From Streptococcus equi subsp. equi (GTDB taxonomy: Bacteria > Bacillota > Bacilli > Lactobacillales > Streptococcaceae): a stretch of 64,000 nucleotides of DNA. Both the position numbers and the translations under genes were made by a program. This document shows, piece by piece, positions 17,452-26,660 of this stretch; the first letter of the stretch is position 1; every line of letters begins with the position of its first letter. The stretch covers positions 310,001 to 374,000 of the forward strand of contig LR134389.1 in NCBI GenBank assembly GCA_900637675.1, in the 5' to 3' direction. Under the pieces are notes generated by a model. The model had not been told where the DNA came from, did no database searches, and worked only from the letters and a program-made list of their open reading frames with translations.

Positions 17452-17484
17452 CAGAAAAAGGTGCTATGTAGGTGCCTTTTTCTG
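17452..17484 (+). terminator. Terminator of the pgk transcript
   Basis: CAGAAAAAGG (17452-17461) pairs with CCTTTTTCTG (17475-17484) around a 13-base loop. It would end both pgk and the small frame at 17338. Confidence 0.75.
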
Positions 17485-17673
17485 CGTTTTGCTTTAGGCT
17501 GATAGTGAGTTTGCTTGAAGTCAAGACTGGCTTCATGCAGGCTTCAGAGTCTTTGCTAGGAATGCTATAAGGTGGGTTCTGAGCTTATCTATTTAGGATA
17601 TGTGACAAATGCTGTTAAAATATGTTACACTAGCATTAGCTTTAATTTCAATAGAAAGTATCTGATATAGGTT

Positions 17674-18195
17674 ATGAATTATCATTTTGATGCCTCTAAG
17701 TTAAAGTTGGGCATGCGTACGTTTAAAACTGGCTTAGCTGTGTTTTTTGTTTTGCTTTTGTTTCATTTTTTTGATTTTCAGGGCCTGCAGATAGGGGCCT
17801 TGACAGCTGTTTTTAGCTTGAGAGAGAGCTTTGATAAGACGATCTCCTTTGGCACCTCTCGTATTTTAGGAAATTCGATTGGTGGTTTTTTTGCGATTAT
17901 ATTTTACCTGCTTGATACTCTTTTTCAGGGCGCATTTTGGGTTACCTTGGTTTTTGTTCCGATATTGACGATGCTAACCATTATGTTTAATGTGGCTTTT
18001 AATAATCAATCTGGCATCATCGGTGCAGTTGCTGCTCTTTTAATTATCACCTTGTCTATTCCTACTGGCGAAGCTTTTATGTATGTTATTGCTCGGGTTT
18101 TTGAAACCTTTTGTGGGGTTTTTATTGCCATTCTTGTCAATACAGACGTGGAGCTGATTAGAAATAAGTGGTTGAGCAGGAAGCTCAAAAAATGA
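17674..18195 (+). CDS. FUSC/aromatic acid exporter-like membrane protein
   Basis: 173 aa, about half the length of full aromatic acid exporter (ArAE/FUSC) proteins. Four to five hydrophobic segments are visible: TGLAVFFVLLLFHFF, SIGGFFAIIFYLL, FWVTLVFVPILTMLTIMF, IIGAVAALLIITLSI and ETFCGVFIAILV. RILGNSIGGFFA is typical of the family's conserved glycine-rich helix. The substrate is unknown. Its stop falls immediately before the GlnR box. The 190 bases from the pgk terminator to this gene include a TG-rich promoter-like region (TGTTACACT at 17623-17631). Confidence 0.7.
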   Translation: MNYHFDASKLKLGMRTFKTGLAVFFVLLLFHFFDFQGLQIGALTAVFSLRESFDKTISFGTSRILGNSIGGFFAIIFYLLDTLFQGAFWVTLVFVPILTMLTIMFNVAFNNQSGIIGAVAALLIITLSIPTGEAFMYVIARVFETFCGVFIAILVNTDVELIRNKWLSRKLKK

Positions 18196-18248
18196 TGTCA
18201 GAAAACATAACATGTGACCTTGACAGTTTATTAAAATCAACCTATAAT
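18196..18248 (+). promoter_or_regulatory. GlnR operator and glnRA promoter
   Basis: TGTCAGAAAACATAACA (18196-18212) matches the GlnR/TnrA box TGTNAN7TNACA exactly. Eight bases downstream a near-ideal sigma-A promoter begins: TTGACA (18220-18225), a 17-base spacer, TATAAT (18243-18248). This is the classic autoregulated glnRA control region; GlnR bound just upstream of the -35 would repress when nitrogen is plentiful. Confidence 0.9.
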
Positions 18249-18270
18249 AGGGGTGTGAAAGGAAGTTTTC

Positions 18271-18642
18271 ATGAAAGAAAAAGAACTCAGACGCTCAATG
18301 GCAGTCTTTCCGATCGGTGCAGTTATGACCTTGACAGATCTATCTGCTCGGCAAATTCGCTATTATGAGGACCAGGAGCTGATAAAGCCTGAGAGAACAG
18401 AGGGCAACCGTCGCTTGTTTTCCTTAAACGATATGGATAGACTTCTTGAAATCAAGGACTTTTTGGACGAAGGATTAAATATTGCGGCAATTAAGCGAGA
18501 ATATGCTGAACGCCAGGATAAATTAATGCAAAAGCAAAAGGTATTGACTGATGCAGATGTGAGACGGATCTTACATGATGAGCTTCTTAATCAAGGTGGC
18601 TTTTCCACCCCTTCACAGCATATTGGGAATTTTCGTATCTAG
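18271..18642 (+). CDS. glnR: Nitrogen regulator GlnR (MerR family)
   Basis: 123 aa. The MerR winged helix occupies residues 12-80 (FPIGAVMTLTDLSARQIRYY, then the wing around EGNRRLFSLNDM). The short C-terminal tail is the part that senses feedback-inhibited glutamine synthetase in this family. It has a perfect GlnR box in its own promoter and glnA follows after 36 bases, so regulator and target form one operon. Confidence 0.95.
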   Translation: MKEKELRRSMAVFPIGAVMTLTDLSARQIRYYEDQELIKPERTEGNRRLFSLNDMDRLLEIKDFLDEGLNIAAIKREYAERQDKLMQKQKVLTDADVRRILHDELLNQGGFSTPSQHIGNFRI

Positions 18643-18678
18643 CATACGACTGGCATGAAAGAAAAAGGAGATTGATTA

Positions 18679-20025
18679 ATGGCAATCACAGCAGCTGATG
18701 TTCGTCGCGAGGTCAAAGAAAAGCATGTGACCTTTCTTCGGTTGATGTTTACGGACATTATGGGTGTTATGAAAAACGTTGAGATACCTGCAACTGAGGA
18801 GCAATTAGATAAAGTCCTATCTAATAAGGTCATGTTTGATGGCTCCTCGATTGAAGGCTTTGTGCGTATCAATGAATCAGATATGTATCTCTATCCTGAT
18901 TTAGACACTTGGATCGTCTTTCCTTGGGGAGATGAAAATGGAACTGTTGGTGGCTTGATTTGTGATATTTACACTGCTGAAGGCAAGCCCTTTGCTGGTG
19001 ACCCACGTGGCAACCTAAAAAGAGCCTTGAAGCATATGGATGAGGTTGGCTATCAGTCCTTTAACCTTGGTCCAGAGCCAGAATTTTTCTTGTTTAAGAT
19101 AGATGAAGCTGGAGAACCAACGCTTGAGGTCAATGACAAGGGAGGCTATTTTGACCTCGCTCCGATTGATCTGGCAGACAATACCCGTCGTGAAATTGTT
19201 AATGTCTTGACCAAAATGGGCTTTGAGGTCGAAGCCAGCCACCATGAGGTAGCTGTCGGTCAGCATGAAATTGACTTTAAATATGCAGATGCCTTGAAGG
19301 CCTGTGATAATATTCAGATCTTTAAGCTTGTGGTCAAAACCATTGCGCGTGAGCACGGGCTCTACGCTACCTTTATGGCAAAGCCGAAATTTGGTATTGC
19401 CGGCTCAGGTATGCATTGTAACATGTCCTTATTTGATAAAGGGGGCAACAATGCCTTTTATGATGAAAATGATAAGCGTGGCATGAAGCTATCAGATGAT
19501 GCCTATTATTTCTTAGGTGGGTTGATGAAGCATGCTTACAATTACACCGCTATCACAAATCCAACGGTTAATTCCTACAAGCGCTTGGTTCCTGGTTATG
19601 AGGCTCCTGTTTATGTTGCTTGGGCAGGAAGCAATCGTTCACCTCTTATTCGTGTTCCTGCTTCTCGTGGTATGGGGACTCGTTTAGAATTGCGTTCGGT
19701 TGATCCAACAGCCAATCCTTATTTAGCACTTGCCGTTTTACTAGAGGCAGGCTTAGATGGTATCATTAATAAAATTGAAGCGCCGGCACCGATTGAGGCT
19801 AATATTTACATGATGACAGCAGAGGAGCGCAATGCTGCTGGCATTGTTGATTTACCGTCAACACTCCATAATGCTCTAAAGGCGCTTCAAAAGGATGAGG
19901 TCATTCAAAAGGCTTTAGGTGATCATATTTACACCAACTTTTTAGAGGCAAAACGGATTGAATGGTCTTCCTATGCGACCTTTGTTTCGCAATGGGAGAT
20001 TGATAATTACTTACACAACTATTAG
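18679..20025 (+). CDS. glnA: Type I glutamine synthetase
   Basis: 448 aa, the GSI-alpha length. Makes glutamine from glutamate, ammonia and ATP as a cytosolic dodecamer. Signatures are [18 protein letters not shown], the ATP-site block [16 protein letters not shown] and [16 protein letters not shown]. The adenylylation loop of GSI-beta enzymes is absent; GSI-alpha enzymes are instead feedback-inhibited and act through GlnR. Ends at a strong terminator. Confidence 0.97.
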   Translation: MAITAADVRREVKEKHVTFLRLMFTDIMGVMKNVEIPATEEQLDKVLSNKVMFDGSSIEGFVRINESDMYLYPDLDTWIVFPWGDENGTVGGLICDIYTAEGKPFAGDPRGNLKRALKHMDEVGYQSFNLGPEPEFFLFKIDEAGEPTLEVNDKGGYFDLAPIDLADNTRREIVNVLTKMGFEVEASHHEVAVGQHEIDFKYADALKACDNIQIFKLVVKTIAREHGLYATFMAKPKFGIAGSGMHCNMSLFDKGGNNAFYDENDKRGMKLSDDAYYFLGGLMKHAYNYTAITNPTVNSYKRLVPGYEAPVYVAWAGSNRSPLIRVPASRGMGTRLELRSVDPTANPYLALAVLLEAGLDGIINKIEAPAPIEANIYMMTAEERNAAGIVDLPSTLHNALKALQKDEVIQKALGDHIYTNFLEAKRIEWSSYATFVSQWEIDNYLHNY

Positions 20026-20031
20026 AAAATC

Positions 20032-20063
20032 AAAACTCACTCAGCTTTTTGAGTGAGTTTTTT
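20032..20063 (+). terminator. Terminator after glnA
   Basis: AAAACTCACTCA pairs with TGAGTGAGTTTT around a T-rich loop, followed by TTT. Confidence 0.9.
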
Positions 20064-20201
20064 ATGCTTTTATTCAGCAGATATGGTTATTTATACTTAT
20101 CGTTCCTTTTATACGCTATGAGGACAGAAGTGTCTGGTTTATCTATTTATAAAAATAAAATCAAAAATTTTCAGATAAATCTATTTCCTTTTTTCAGAAT
20201 T

Positions 20202-20211
20202 ATGGTATAAT
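20202..20211 (+). promoter_or_regulatory. Extended -10 of the opp promoter
   Basis: ATGGTATAAT has a perfect TATAAT at 20206-20211 with an upstream TG, 46 bases before oppA. The -35 is weak. Upstream 20064-20200 is AT-rich with no gene. Confidence 0.55.
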
Positions 20212-20257
20212 CTAATTTAATTATTTTAAATAACTATTTTGTTAGGAGGAAGGTTAT

Positions 20258-21916
20258 ATGACAGTACTAGGAACAAAAGCATGTAAGCGTCTGGGCTTAG
20301 CGGCAGTTACGCTAGCCTCTGTTGCTGCCTTGATGGCTTGTGGAAATAAGCAATCAGCGTCAACAGACAAAAAGAGTGAGATTAATTGGTATACGCCAAC
20401 TGAGATCATCACACTTGATATCTCAAAAAATACAGATACCTATTCTGCTTTGGCTATTGGTAATTCTGGCAGTAACCTTTTGCGTGCTGATGCTAAGGGG
20501 AAATTACAGCCTGATTTGGCTGAAAAGGTTGATGTGTCAGAGGACGGCTTGACCTATACAGCAACCCTGCGAGATGGCTTGAAATGGTCTGATGGTAGTG
20601 ATCTAACAGCAGAGGACTTTGTGTACAGCTGGCAGCGAATGGTCGATCCTAAGACAGCCTCAGAGTACGCTTACTTGGCAACTGAGTCACATCTGAAAAA
20701 CGCAGAGGACATTAATAGCGGGAAAAATCCTGATCTAGACTCTCTAGGGGTAAAGGCTGATGGGAATAAGGTTATTTTTACCTTAACGGAGCCAGCACCA
20801 CAATTTAAGAGCTTGCTGTCCTTCTCTAACTTTGTTCCTCAAAAAGAATCCTTTGTCAAGGACGCTGGCAAGGACTATGGGACAACATCAGAAAAACAAA
20901 TTTATTCTGGTCCTTATATTGTCAAGGACTGGAATGGCACTAGCGGAACCTTTAAGCTAGTAAAGAATAAAAACTATTGGGACGCCAAAAACGTCAAAAC
21001 TGAGACAGTTAATGTTCAAACGGTTAAAAAGCCAGATACAGCTGTTCAAATGTACAAGCAAGGTAAGCTAGACTTTGCAAATATTTCTGGTACCTCAGCT
21101 ATTTACAATGCTAATAAAAAGCATAAGGACGTTGTTCCGGTTCTTGAGGCAACAACAGCCTATATCGTATATAACCAGACAGGAGCTATTGAAGGCTTGA
21201 ACAGTCTTAAAATTCGTCAAGCCTTGAATTTGGCAACAGACCGTAAGGGAATTGTATCTGCGGCTGTTGATACAGGCTCAAAGCCGGCTACAGCGCTGGT
21301 TCCTACAGGTCTTGCTAAATTATCTGACGGAACAGATCTAACAGAGCATGTGGCACCTGGCTATAAATACGATGACAAGGAAGCTGCAAAGCTCTTCAAG
21401 GAAGGCTTGGCAGAGCTGGGCAAGGATGCCTTGACAATCACCATCACAGCTGATGCTGATGCGCCGGCTGCCAAGTCTGCAGTGGATTACATCAAGGAAA
21501 CCTGGGAAACAGCTCTTCCTGGCTTGACCGTTGAAGAGAAATTTGTTCCTTTCAAGCAACGTCTTGAGGATACTAAAAACCAAAACTTTGAGGTTGCAGT
21601 TGTTCTTTGGGGTGGTGATTATCCAAAAGGGTCTACCTTCTATGGCTTGTTTAAATCAGGGTCTGCTTATAACTATGGTAAATTTACGAATGCAGACTAT
21701 GATGCGGCCTACAACAAGGCTCTAACAACAGATGCCTTGAATACAGATGCGGCTGCTGATGATTATAAGGCGGCAGAAAAAGCCCTTTATGACAATGCCC
21801 TTTACAATCCCCTTTACTTCCGTAGCGGTGAAGGCCTGCAAAATCCAAGCATCAAAGGTCTTATCCGTAATTCAACTGGTCTAAATGTTGACTTTACTTA
21901 CGCTTATAAGGACTAG
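20258..21916 (+). CDS. oppA: Oligopeptide ABC transporter, substrate-binding lipoprotein
   Basis: 552 aa. The lipobox LMACG puts the lipidated Cys at residue 28. The rest is an SBP family 5 protein: EINWYTPTEIITLDISKNTD near the N-terminus, then AEKVDVSEDGLTYTATLRDG and AEDFVYSWQRMVDPKTASEY (the family 5 signature). It captures oligopeptides outside the cell for OppBCDF. In pyogenic streptococci Opp supplies peptide nutrients and imports signalling peptides for Rgg-type regulators. AGGAGG precedes the ATG. A hairpin downstream may keep OppA in excess over the membrane subunits. Confidence 0.93.
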   Translation: MTVLGTKACKRLGLAAVTLASVAALMACGNKQSASTDKKSEINWYTPTEIITLDISKNTDTYSALAIGNSGSNLLRADAKGKLQPDLAEKVDVSEDGLTYTATLRDGLKWSDGSDLTAEDFVYSWQRMVDPKTASEYAYLATESHLKNAEDINSGKNPDLDSLGVKADGNKVIFTLTEPAPQFKSLLSFSNFVPQKESFVKDAGKDYGTTSEKQIYSGPYIVKDWNGTSGTFKLVKNKNYWDAKNVKTETVNVQTVKKPDTAVQMYKQGKLDFANISGTSAIYNANKKHKDVVPVLEATTAYIVYNQTGAIEGLNSLKIRQALNLATDRKGIVSAAVDTGSKPATALVPTGLAKLSDGTDLTEHVAPGYKYDDKEAAKLFKEGLAELGKDALTITITADADAPAAKSAVDYIKETWETALPGLTVEEKFVPFKQRLEDTKNQNFEVAVVLWGGDYPKGSTFYGLFKSGSAYNYGKFTNADYDAAYNKALTTDALNTDAAADDYKAAEKALYDNALYNPLYFRSGEGLQNPSIKGLIRNSTGLNVDFTYAYKD

Positions 21917-22037
21917 CAATAATATTATTGTAAGCCTATACTGACCTAGCAAGGCCACAGCTCCTTGATGGGAAGTGTTTAAGAGAAGCTTAGGGCTAGC
22001 TAGGAGTGTCTATCCTGTAGGCCTTGGCAAGCATATT

Positions 22038-22069
22038 GCAAGAATTGGTCTTAACCAGTTCTTGCTTTT
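22038..22069 (+). terminator. Attenuator-like hairpin between oppA and oppB
   Basis: GCAAGAATTGGT (22038-22049), loop CTTA, ACCAGTTCTTGC (22054-22065), then only TTTT and G. A 12-bp stem with a short U tract suggests partial termination or 3'-end protection of the oppA message. Confidence 0.65.
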
Positions 22070-22084
22070 GGTTAGAGGAAAAAT

Positions 22085-22999
22085 ATGATTAAATATCTTT
22101 TGAAGCGAGTGGCTATTTTAGTAGTGACACTCTGGGTGGTGATTACCCTGTCCTTCTTTTTGATGCAGGTGATGCCTGGAACACCCTATAACAGTCCTAA
22201 ATTAACTGATGACATGATTGCTATGCTGAATCAGCAGTACGGCTTAGATAAGCCTCTTTGGCAGCAATATTTGAAGTATTTGTTTGATATTCTTCATGGT
22301 GACTTTGGCACCAGCTATCAGTCGATTAATCAATCAGTGACAACCCTGATCTCGCAGCGTCTGGGGGTATCTGTGCACTTAGGAGTACAGGCGCTTATTG
22401 TTGGTATTAGCTCTGGCTTAGCTGTTGGTGCTGTCTCAGCGCGGAATAAAAATAATAGCATTGATGCCATTTTAAGTGTTATCTCAACGCTTGGTATTTC
22501 CATGCCGTCCTTTATCATTGGCTTGCTGCTGCTGGATTATTTGGGCTTTAAATGGAATTTACTTCCCTTGTCTGGCTGGGGAAGCTTTGGGCAAACGATT
22601 TTGCCGACGCTTGCTTTAGCTATTCCGGTCTTTGCTCAGGTGACCCGTTTTTTCCGCAGCGAGATGATCGAGACCTTATCGACAGATTATATTCAGCTAG
22701 CTAGGGCGAAGGGCTTGACTAAGCGTCAGGTGACTCGTCGGCATGCTTACCGCAATTCGATGATTCCTGTGTTAACCTTGGTTGGTCCGATGGCTGCTGG
22801 TATTTTGACGGGATCAGCCCTGATTGAGCAGATTTTTTCCATTCCGGGGATTGGGCAGCAGTTTGTGACCTCTATTCCCACCAAGGATTACCCAGTGATT
22901 ATGGGAACAACGATTGTCTATGCGCTAATGCTGATGGTTGCTATTTTGGCAACTGATATGATCATTAGTATCGCAGATCCACGTGTTCGTTTGGGATAG
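22085..22999 (+). CDS. oppB: Oligopeptide ABC transporter permease OppB
   Basis: 304 aa with six predicted membrane segments; the first is VAILVVTLWVVITLSFFLMQ. The EAA loop contacting the ATPases is visible as YIQLARAKGLTKRQV, and the family block MPGTPYNSP follows the first helix. Forms the membrane channel with OppC. 85 bases after the hairpin-containing gap, and 9 bases before oppC. Confidence 0.93.
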   Translation: MIKYLLKRVAILVVTLWVVITLSFFLMQVMPGTPYNSPKLTDDMIAMLNQQYGLDKPLWQQYLKYLFDILHGDFGTSYQSINQSVTTLISQRLGVSVHLGVQALIVGISSGLAVGAVSARNKNNSIDAILSVISTLGISMPSFIIGLLLLDYLGFKWNLLPLSGWGSFGQTILPTLALAIPVFAQVTRFFRSEMIETLSTDYIQLARAKGLTKRQVTRRHAYRNSMIPVLTLVGPMAAGILTGSALIEQIFSIPGIGQQFVTSIPTKDYPVIMGTTIVYALMLMVAILATDMIISIADPRVRLG

Positions 23000-23008
23000 G
23001 AGAGTGCT

Positions 23009-24040
23009 ATGCTAGAAGAAACAAAATCATTTAAGCTTGTTGGAGCAGGTAGCTTAGCGACACAAGAAAAAATTGAAAAGCCGGCGCTTTCCTTTCTTCA
23101 GGACGCTTGGCGTAGGCTAAAGCACAATAAACTAGCTGTTATTGCGATGGGGTTTTTAGCTGTGCTGCTTTTGTTTTCTATTGGTTCTTTATTTGTTGTA
23201 TCTACAGATGATGCCAATAGCTTTAACAGTAAGGAGGTAAGCATATACCGTAACCTGCCGCCAAAGCTAAGCAGCAGCTTGCCATTTTGGAATGGGACCA
23301 TTACCTACGCTGGTAATACAGAGCCCAATGACGCTTATGCGGATCAAGGGGTCCCAGAGGACAAGGCCTTCTTACTCGGGACGGATAATCTGGGGCGCAG
23401 TATTGGAAAACGTATTACGGTAGGGATTCGTATTTCTCTTTTGATTGCTATTGTCGCAACCCTGATCGATCTAGTGATTGGGGTAACCTATGGCTTGGTC
23501 TCAGGCTTTGTTGGTGGCAAGACTGACATGGTGATGCAGCGGATCATTGAGATTATCTCCTCTATTCCAAACCTTGTTATTGTGACCATGCTTGGTCTTT
23601 TGCTTGGCAATGGTGTGACTTCAATTATTATTTCAATTGCGATTGTAGGCTGGACCTCAATGGCTAGGCAGGTCCGCAACCTAACCCTGTCTTATCGAGA
23701 GCGTGATTTCGTCCTTGCTTCTCGTGCCTTGGGAGAAAGTAATATCAGGATTGCCTTTAAGCATGTATTGCCAAATATTTCAGGGATTATTATTGTTCAA
23801 ATCATGATGACTGTTCCGAGTGCTATCATGTATGAGTCAGTTTTATCTGCGATTAATTTAGGCGTTAAGCCACCGACAGCTTCGATTGGTTCATTGATTA
23901 CTGATGCACAAGAAAGCCTGCAATATTATCCTTATCAGGTGCTGCTGCCGGCTTTTGCCTTGGTGTTAATTTCGCTAGCCTTTATTTTGTTGGGTGATGG
24001 CTTGCGTGACGCTTTTGATCCAAAATCAAGTGATGAATAG
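23009..24040 (+). CDS. oppC: Oligopeptide ABC transporter permease OppC
   Basis: 343 aa. The cytoplasmic N-terminus FLQDAWRRLKHNKLAVIAMG precedes the first helix, as in all OppC proteins. An extracellular insert (about 70-125) comes before LGTDNLGRSIGKRI. The EAA loop is RERDFVLASRALGESN. Partner of OppB in the channel. Followed after 11 bases by oppD. Confidence 0.93.
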   Translation: MLEETKSFKLVGAGSLATQEKIEKPALSFLQDAWRRLKHNKLAVIAMGFLAVLLLFSIGSLFVVSTDDANSFNSKEVSIYRNLPPKLSSSLPFWNGTITYAGNTEPNDAYADQGVPEDKAFLLGTDNLGRSIGKRITVGIRISLLIAIVATLIDLVIGVTYGLVSGFVGGKTDMVMQRIIEIISSIPNLVIVTMLGLLLGNGVTSIIISIAIVGWTSMARQVRNLTLSYRERDFVLASRALGESNIRIAFKHVLPNISGIIIVQIMMTVPSAIMYESVLSAINLGVKPPTASIGSLITDAQESLQYYPYQVLLPAFALVLISLAFILLGDGLRDAFDPKSSDE

Positions 24041-24051
24041 GGGGAAATAAA

Positions 24052-25098
24052 ATGACGAATGAAACCATTTTAAGTGTCAAAAACCTCCATGTTGATTTTA
24101 AAACCTACGCTGGAGATGTTAAGGCGATTCGTGATATCAGCTTTGAGCTAAAAAAGGGAGAGACTCTTGCGATTGTGGGAGAATCAGGCTCAGGGAAATC
24201 TGTAACCACTCGCACGCTGATGGGGTTAAATGCTAAGAATGCAAGTATTTCAGGGAATATTTGCTTTAAGGGCAAGCAGCTCAATGAGCTGAAGGAGGAG
24301 GAATGGGTCAAGGTGCGTGGCAATGAAATTGCAATGATCTTCCAGGATCCGATGACCAGCCTTGATCCTACCATGACAATTGGCATGCAGATTGCAGAGG
24401 CAATAATGATTCATCAAAGCATTCATAAGACAGAAGCCTTGAAGCGTGCTTTAGACCTGATGCGTCAGGTTGGTATCCCAAATGCTGAGGAGCACCTTAA
24501 GGATTACCCACATCAGTGGTCTGGGGGCATGCGGCAACGGGCTGTTATTGCCATTGCTCTAGCTGCCAATCCTGATATTTTGATTGCAGATGAGCCGACA
24601 ACAGCTCTTGATGTTACCATTCAGGCCCAGATTTTGAAGCTGATGAAGGATATTCAGTCTCAGACCGCATCATCGATTATCTTTATTACGCATGACCTTG
24701 GTGTTGTTGCTGGAATGGTAGATCGCGTTGCTGTCATGTATGCTGGAAAGATTGTCGAATATGGAACGGTTGACGAGGTATTTTATCATCCGCAGCACCC
24801 TTATACCTGGGGCTTGCTCAATTCGATGCCAACAACAGCTACTGCAGCAGGTAGCTTGAGGTCTATTCCCGGAACGCCGCCAGATTTATTAAACCCTCCA
24901 AAGGGAGATGCTTTTGCTGCCCGTAATGAGTTTGCCCTAGACATTGACCATATCAAAGAGCCTCCAATGTTCAAGGTAAGTGACAGCCACTACGCAGCAA
25001 CCTGGTTGCTAGATGAGCGTGCTCCTAAAATAACCCCTCCATTCCCAATCCGCAAGCGTTGGGCAAAATGGCAGGAAATGGAAGAGAGGAAGGCTTAA
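24052..25098 (+). CDS. oppD: Oligopeptide ABC transporter ATPase OppD
   Basis: 348 aa. Walker A is GESGSGKSV, the ABC signature is [12 protein letters not shown], and Walker B is [12 protein letters not shown] with the switch histidine in FITHDLG. The C-terminal oligopeptide/dipeptide extension ([15 protein letters not shown]) is present. With OppF it powers peptide import. The stop codon TAA overlaps the ATG of oppF by one base. Confidence 0.95.
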   Translation: MTNETILSVKNLHVDFKTYAGDVKAIRDISFELKKGETLAIVGESGSGKSVTTRTLMGLNAKNASISGNICFKGKQLNELKEEEWVKVRGNEIAMIFQDPMTSLDPTMTIGMQIAEAIMIHQSIHKTEALKRALDLMRQVGIPNAEEHLKDYPHQWSGGMRQRAVIAIALAANPDILIADEPTTALDVTIQAQILKLMKDIQSQTASSIIFITHDLGVVAGMVDRVAVMYAGKIVEYGTVDEVFYHPQHPYTWGLLNSMPTTATAAGSLRSIPGTPPDLLNPPKGDAFAARNEFALDIDHIKEPPMFKVSDSHYAATWLLDERAPKITPPFPIRKRWAKWQEMEERKA

Positions 25099-26033
25099 TG
25101 ACAGAAGCTCGTAAAAAATTAATCGAAGTAAAGAATGTTTCCTTAACCTTTAACAAGGGGAAGAAAAACGAGGTTAAGGCTATTGATCGCCTTAGCTTTG
25201 ACATTTATGAGGGGGAAGTATTTGGCCTTGTTGGGGAATCAGGCTCAGGCAAGACGACAGTTGGTCGAGCTATTTTGAAACTGTATGACATTAGTGATGG
25301 TGAGATTATCTTTAACGGAGAAAATGTCTCCCAATTAAAAGGGAAAAAGCTGCATAGCTTTCGTAAGCATGCACAAATGATCTTCCAAGATCCTCAGGCT
25401 AGTTTGAACGGCCGTATGAAAATTAGAGACATTGTTGCAGAGGGCTTAGACATTCATGGCTTGACAGCCTCAAAGGCAGAGCGTGAAGCAAGAGTCCAGG
25501 AGCTGTTAAAGCTTGTTGGGCTCAATCAGAACCATTTGACGCGCTACCCACATGAATTTTCCGGTGGTCAACGCCAGCGAATTGGCATTGCGCGTGCCTT
25601 GGCTGTGAAGCCGACCTTTATTATCGCAGATGAGCCGATTTCAGCGCTTGATGTGTCGATTCAAGCACAGGTAGTGAGTCTCATGCAGCAATTGCAAAAA
25701 AAGCGTGGCTTGACCTATCTCTTTATCGCTCACGATTTGTCTATGGTCAAATACATTTCAGACCGTATTGGTGTGATGCATTGGGGCAAAATGCTTGAGA
25801 TTGGGACATCTGATGAGGTTTACAATCACCCGATTCACCCTTATACGAAAAGCTTGATCTCGGCCATTCCTGAGCCGGATCCTGAAAAGGAGCGTAAGCG
25901 TATTGCAGAGGTTTATGATCCTAGCCAGGAGCTAGATGGCCAAGAGCGACAAATGCATGAAATCACTCCTGGGCATTTTGTCTTAGCGACTCAGGCCGAA
26001 GCCGAGCAGTACCGAGCAGAGTGTGGCCTTTAA
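25098..26033 (+). CDS. oppF: Oligopeptide ABC transporter ATPase OppF
   Basis: 311 aa from ATG 25098 ([18 protein letters not shown]), chosen over an in-frame start at 25059 because GAGAGGAAGG precedes it and the alignment with OppF begins here. Walker A is GESGSGKTT, the signature FSGGQRQRIGIA, Walker B FIIADEPISALD, and the C-terminal HPIHPYTKSLISAIPEPDP is diagnostic of OppF. Last gene of the operon. Confidence 0.95.
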   Translation: MTEARKKLIEVKNVSLTFNKGKKNEVKAIDRLSFDIYEGEVFGLVGESGSGKTTVGRAILKLYDISDGEIIFNGENVSQLKGKKLHSFRKHAQMIFQDPQASLNGRMKIRDIVAEGLDIHGLTASKAEREARVQELLKLVGLNQNHLTRYPHEFSGGQRQRIGIARALAVKPTFIIADEPISALDVSIQAQVVSLMQQLQKKRGLTYLFIAHDLSMVKYISDRIGVMHWGKMLEIGTSDEVYNHPIHPYTKSLISAIPEPDPEKERKRIAEVYDPSQELDGQERQMHEITPGHFVLATQAEAEQYRAECGL

Positions 26034-26260
26034 GAGACTAGCATAACAGCAATTTCCTAAAAAGGCTGATGTGATAGTTTTTTAGGTATGACAGACCAAA
26101 AGTCGTATGACCTTTGCCGATCAAAAGCAGGTGCCATGCGATTTTGGTGGTATGGTGGAGCTTTGTCAGCCAACCTAGACTGCACAAAAAGCTCCTTATG
26201 ATAGAATTTGTAGCATGAGGTTGCGACACAAGTCTACCCTAAAATAAAACAAAATAAAAC

Positions 26261-26314
26261 AACCGAACAGGTCTAGCTTTCTGAGATTTCAAAAGCCAGA
26301 CCTGTTCGGTTTTT
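26261..26314 (+). terminator. Terminator downstream of the opp operon
   Basis: A long imperfect stem: ACCGAACAGGTCT with AGCTTT on the left arm pairs with AAAGC and AGACCTGTTCGGT on the right around CTGAGATTTC, followed by TTTTT. It lies about 230 bases after oppF; an A-rich run precedes it. Confidence 0.85.
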
Positions 26315-26622
26315 AATGAATGAGACTAGGTCATAAAGTATCTTAGTTAAGATTGTCTAAAGTGCAGCTCTTTTTGCTGTGCTTGCTGCTGTTTTTATAA
26401 AATGACTCGTGGGAATCAATCAGCCTGTAGTCAAATGTTATCGCTCTCTTTTGAGATGTGGCTTGACAGGTTTGCTAAGCTCAGCAGGCTATTTTTAGTA
26501 GTATAGCTAGACAAAGGCCCTTAAGCTAGCTCAGCACGTCACTCTGTTAAGCTTAGCTAACAGCACGTGTTGGGCAAGTAGTATGCCTCATAGCCTTGTA
26601 CGTCAGTCATTGACGTTGACGC
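26315..26622. other. Intergenic region between opp and rnjA
   Basis: No gene recognised. Like the 230 bases between oppF and the hairpin at 26261, it has frequent stops and many GCTAGC/TTAGCT-like words but no family resemblance on either strand. Confidence 0.3.
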
Positions 26623-26655
26623 AACAAAAAAACACGAGTCTCTAAGCTCGTGTCA
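26623..26655 (-). terminator. Terminator of rpoY-rnjA
   Basis: On the minus strand GACACGAGC, loop, CTCGTGT is followed by seven T residues (plus-strand AAAAAAA at 26625-26631). It ends the minus-strand transcript about 10 bases after rnjA. Confidence 0.9.
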
Positions 26656-26660
26656 AAGAT

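Noticed and set aside
26038..26229. 63-codon minus-strand frame after oppF
   Set aside because: No binding site and no recognisable family; it lies between the opp stop and its terminator.
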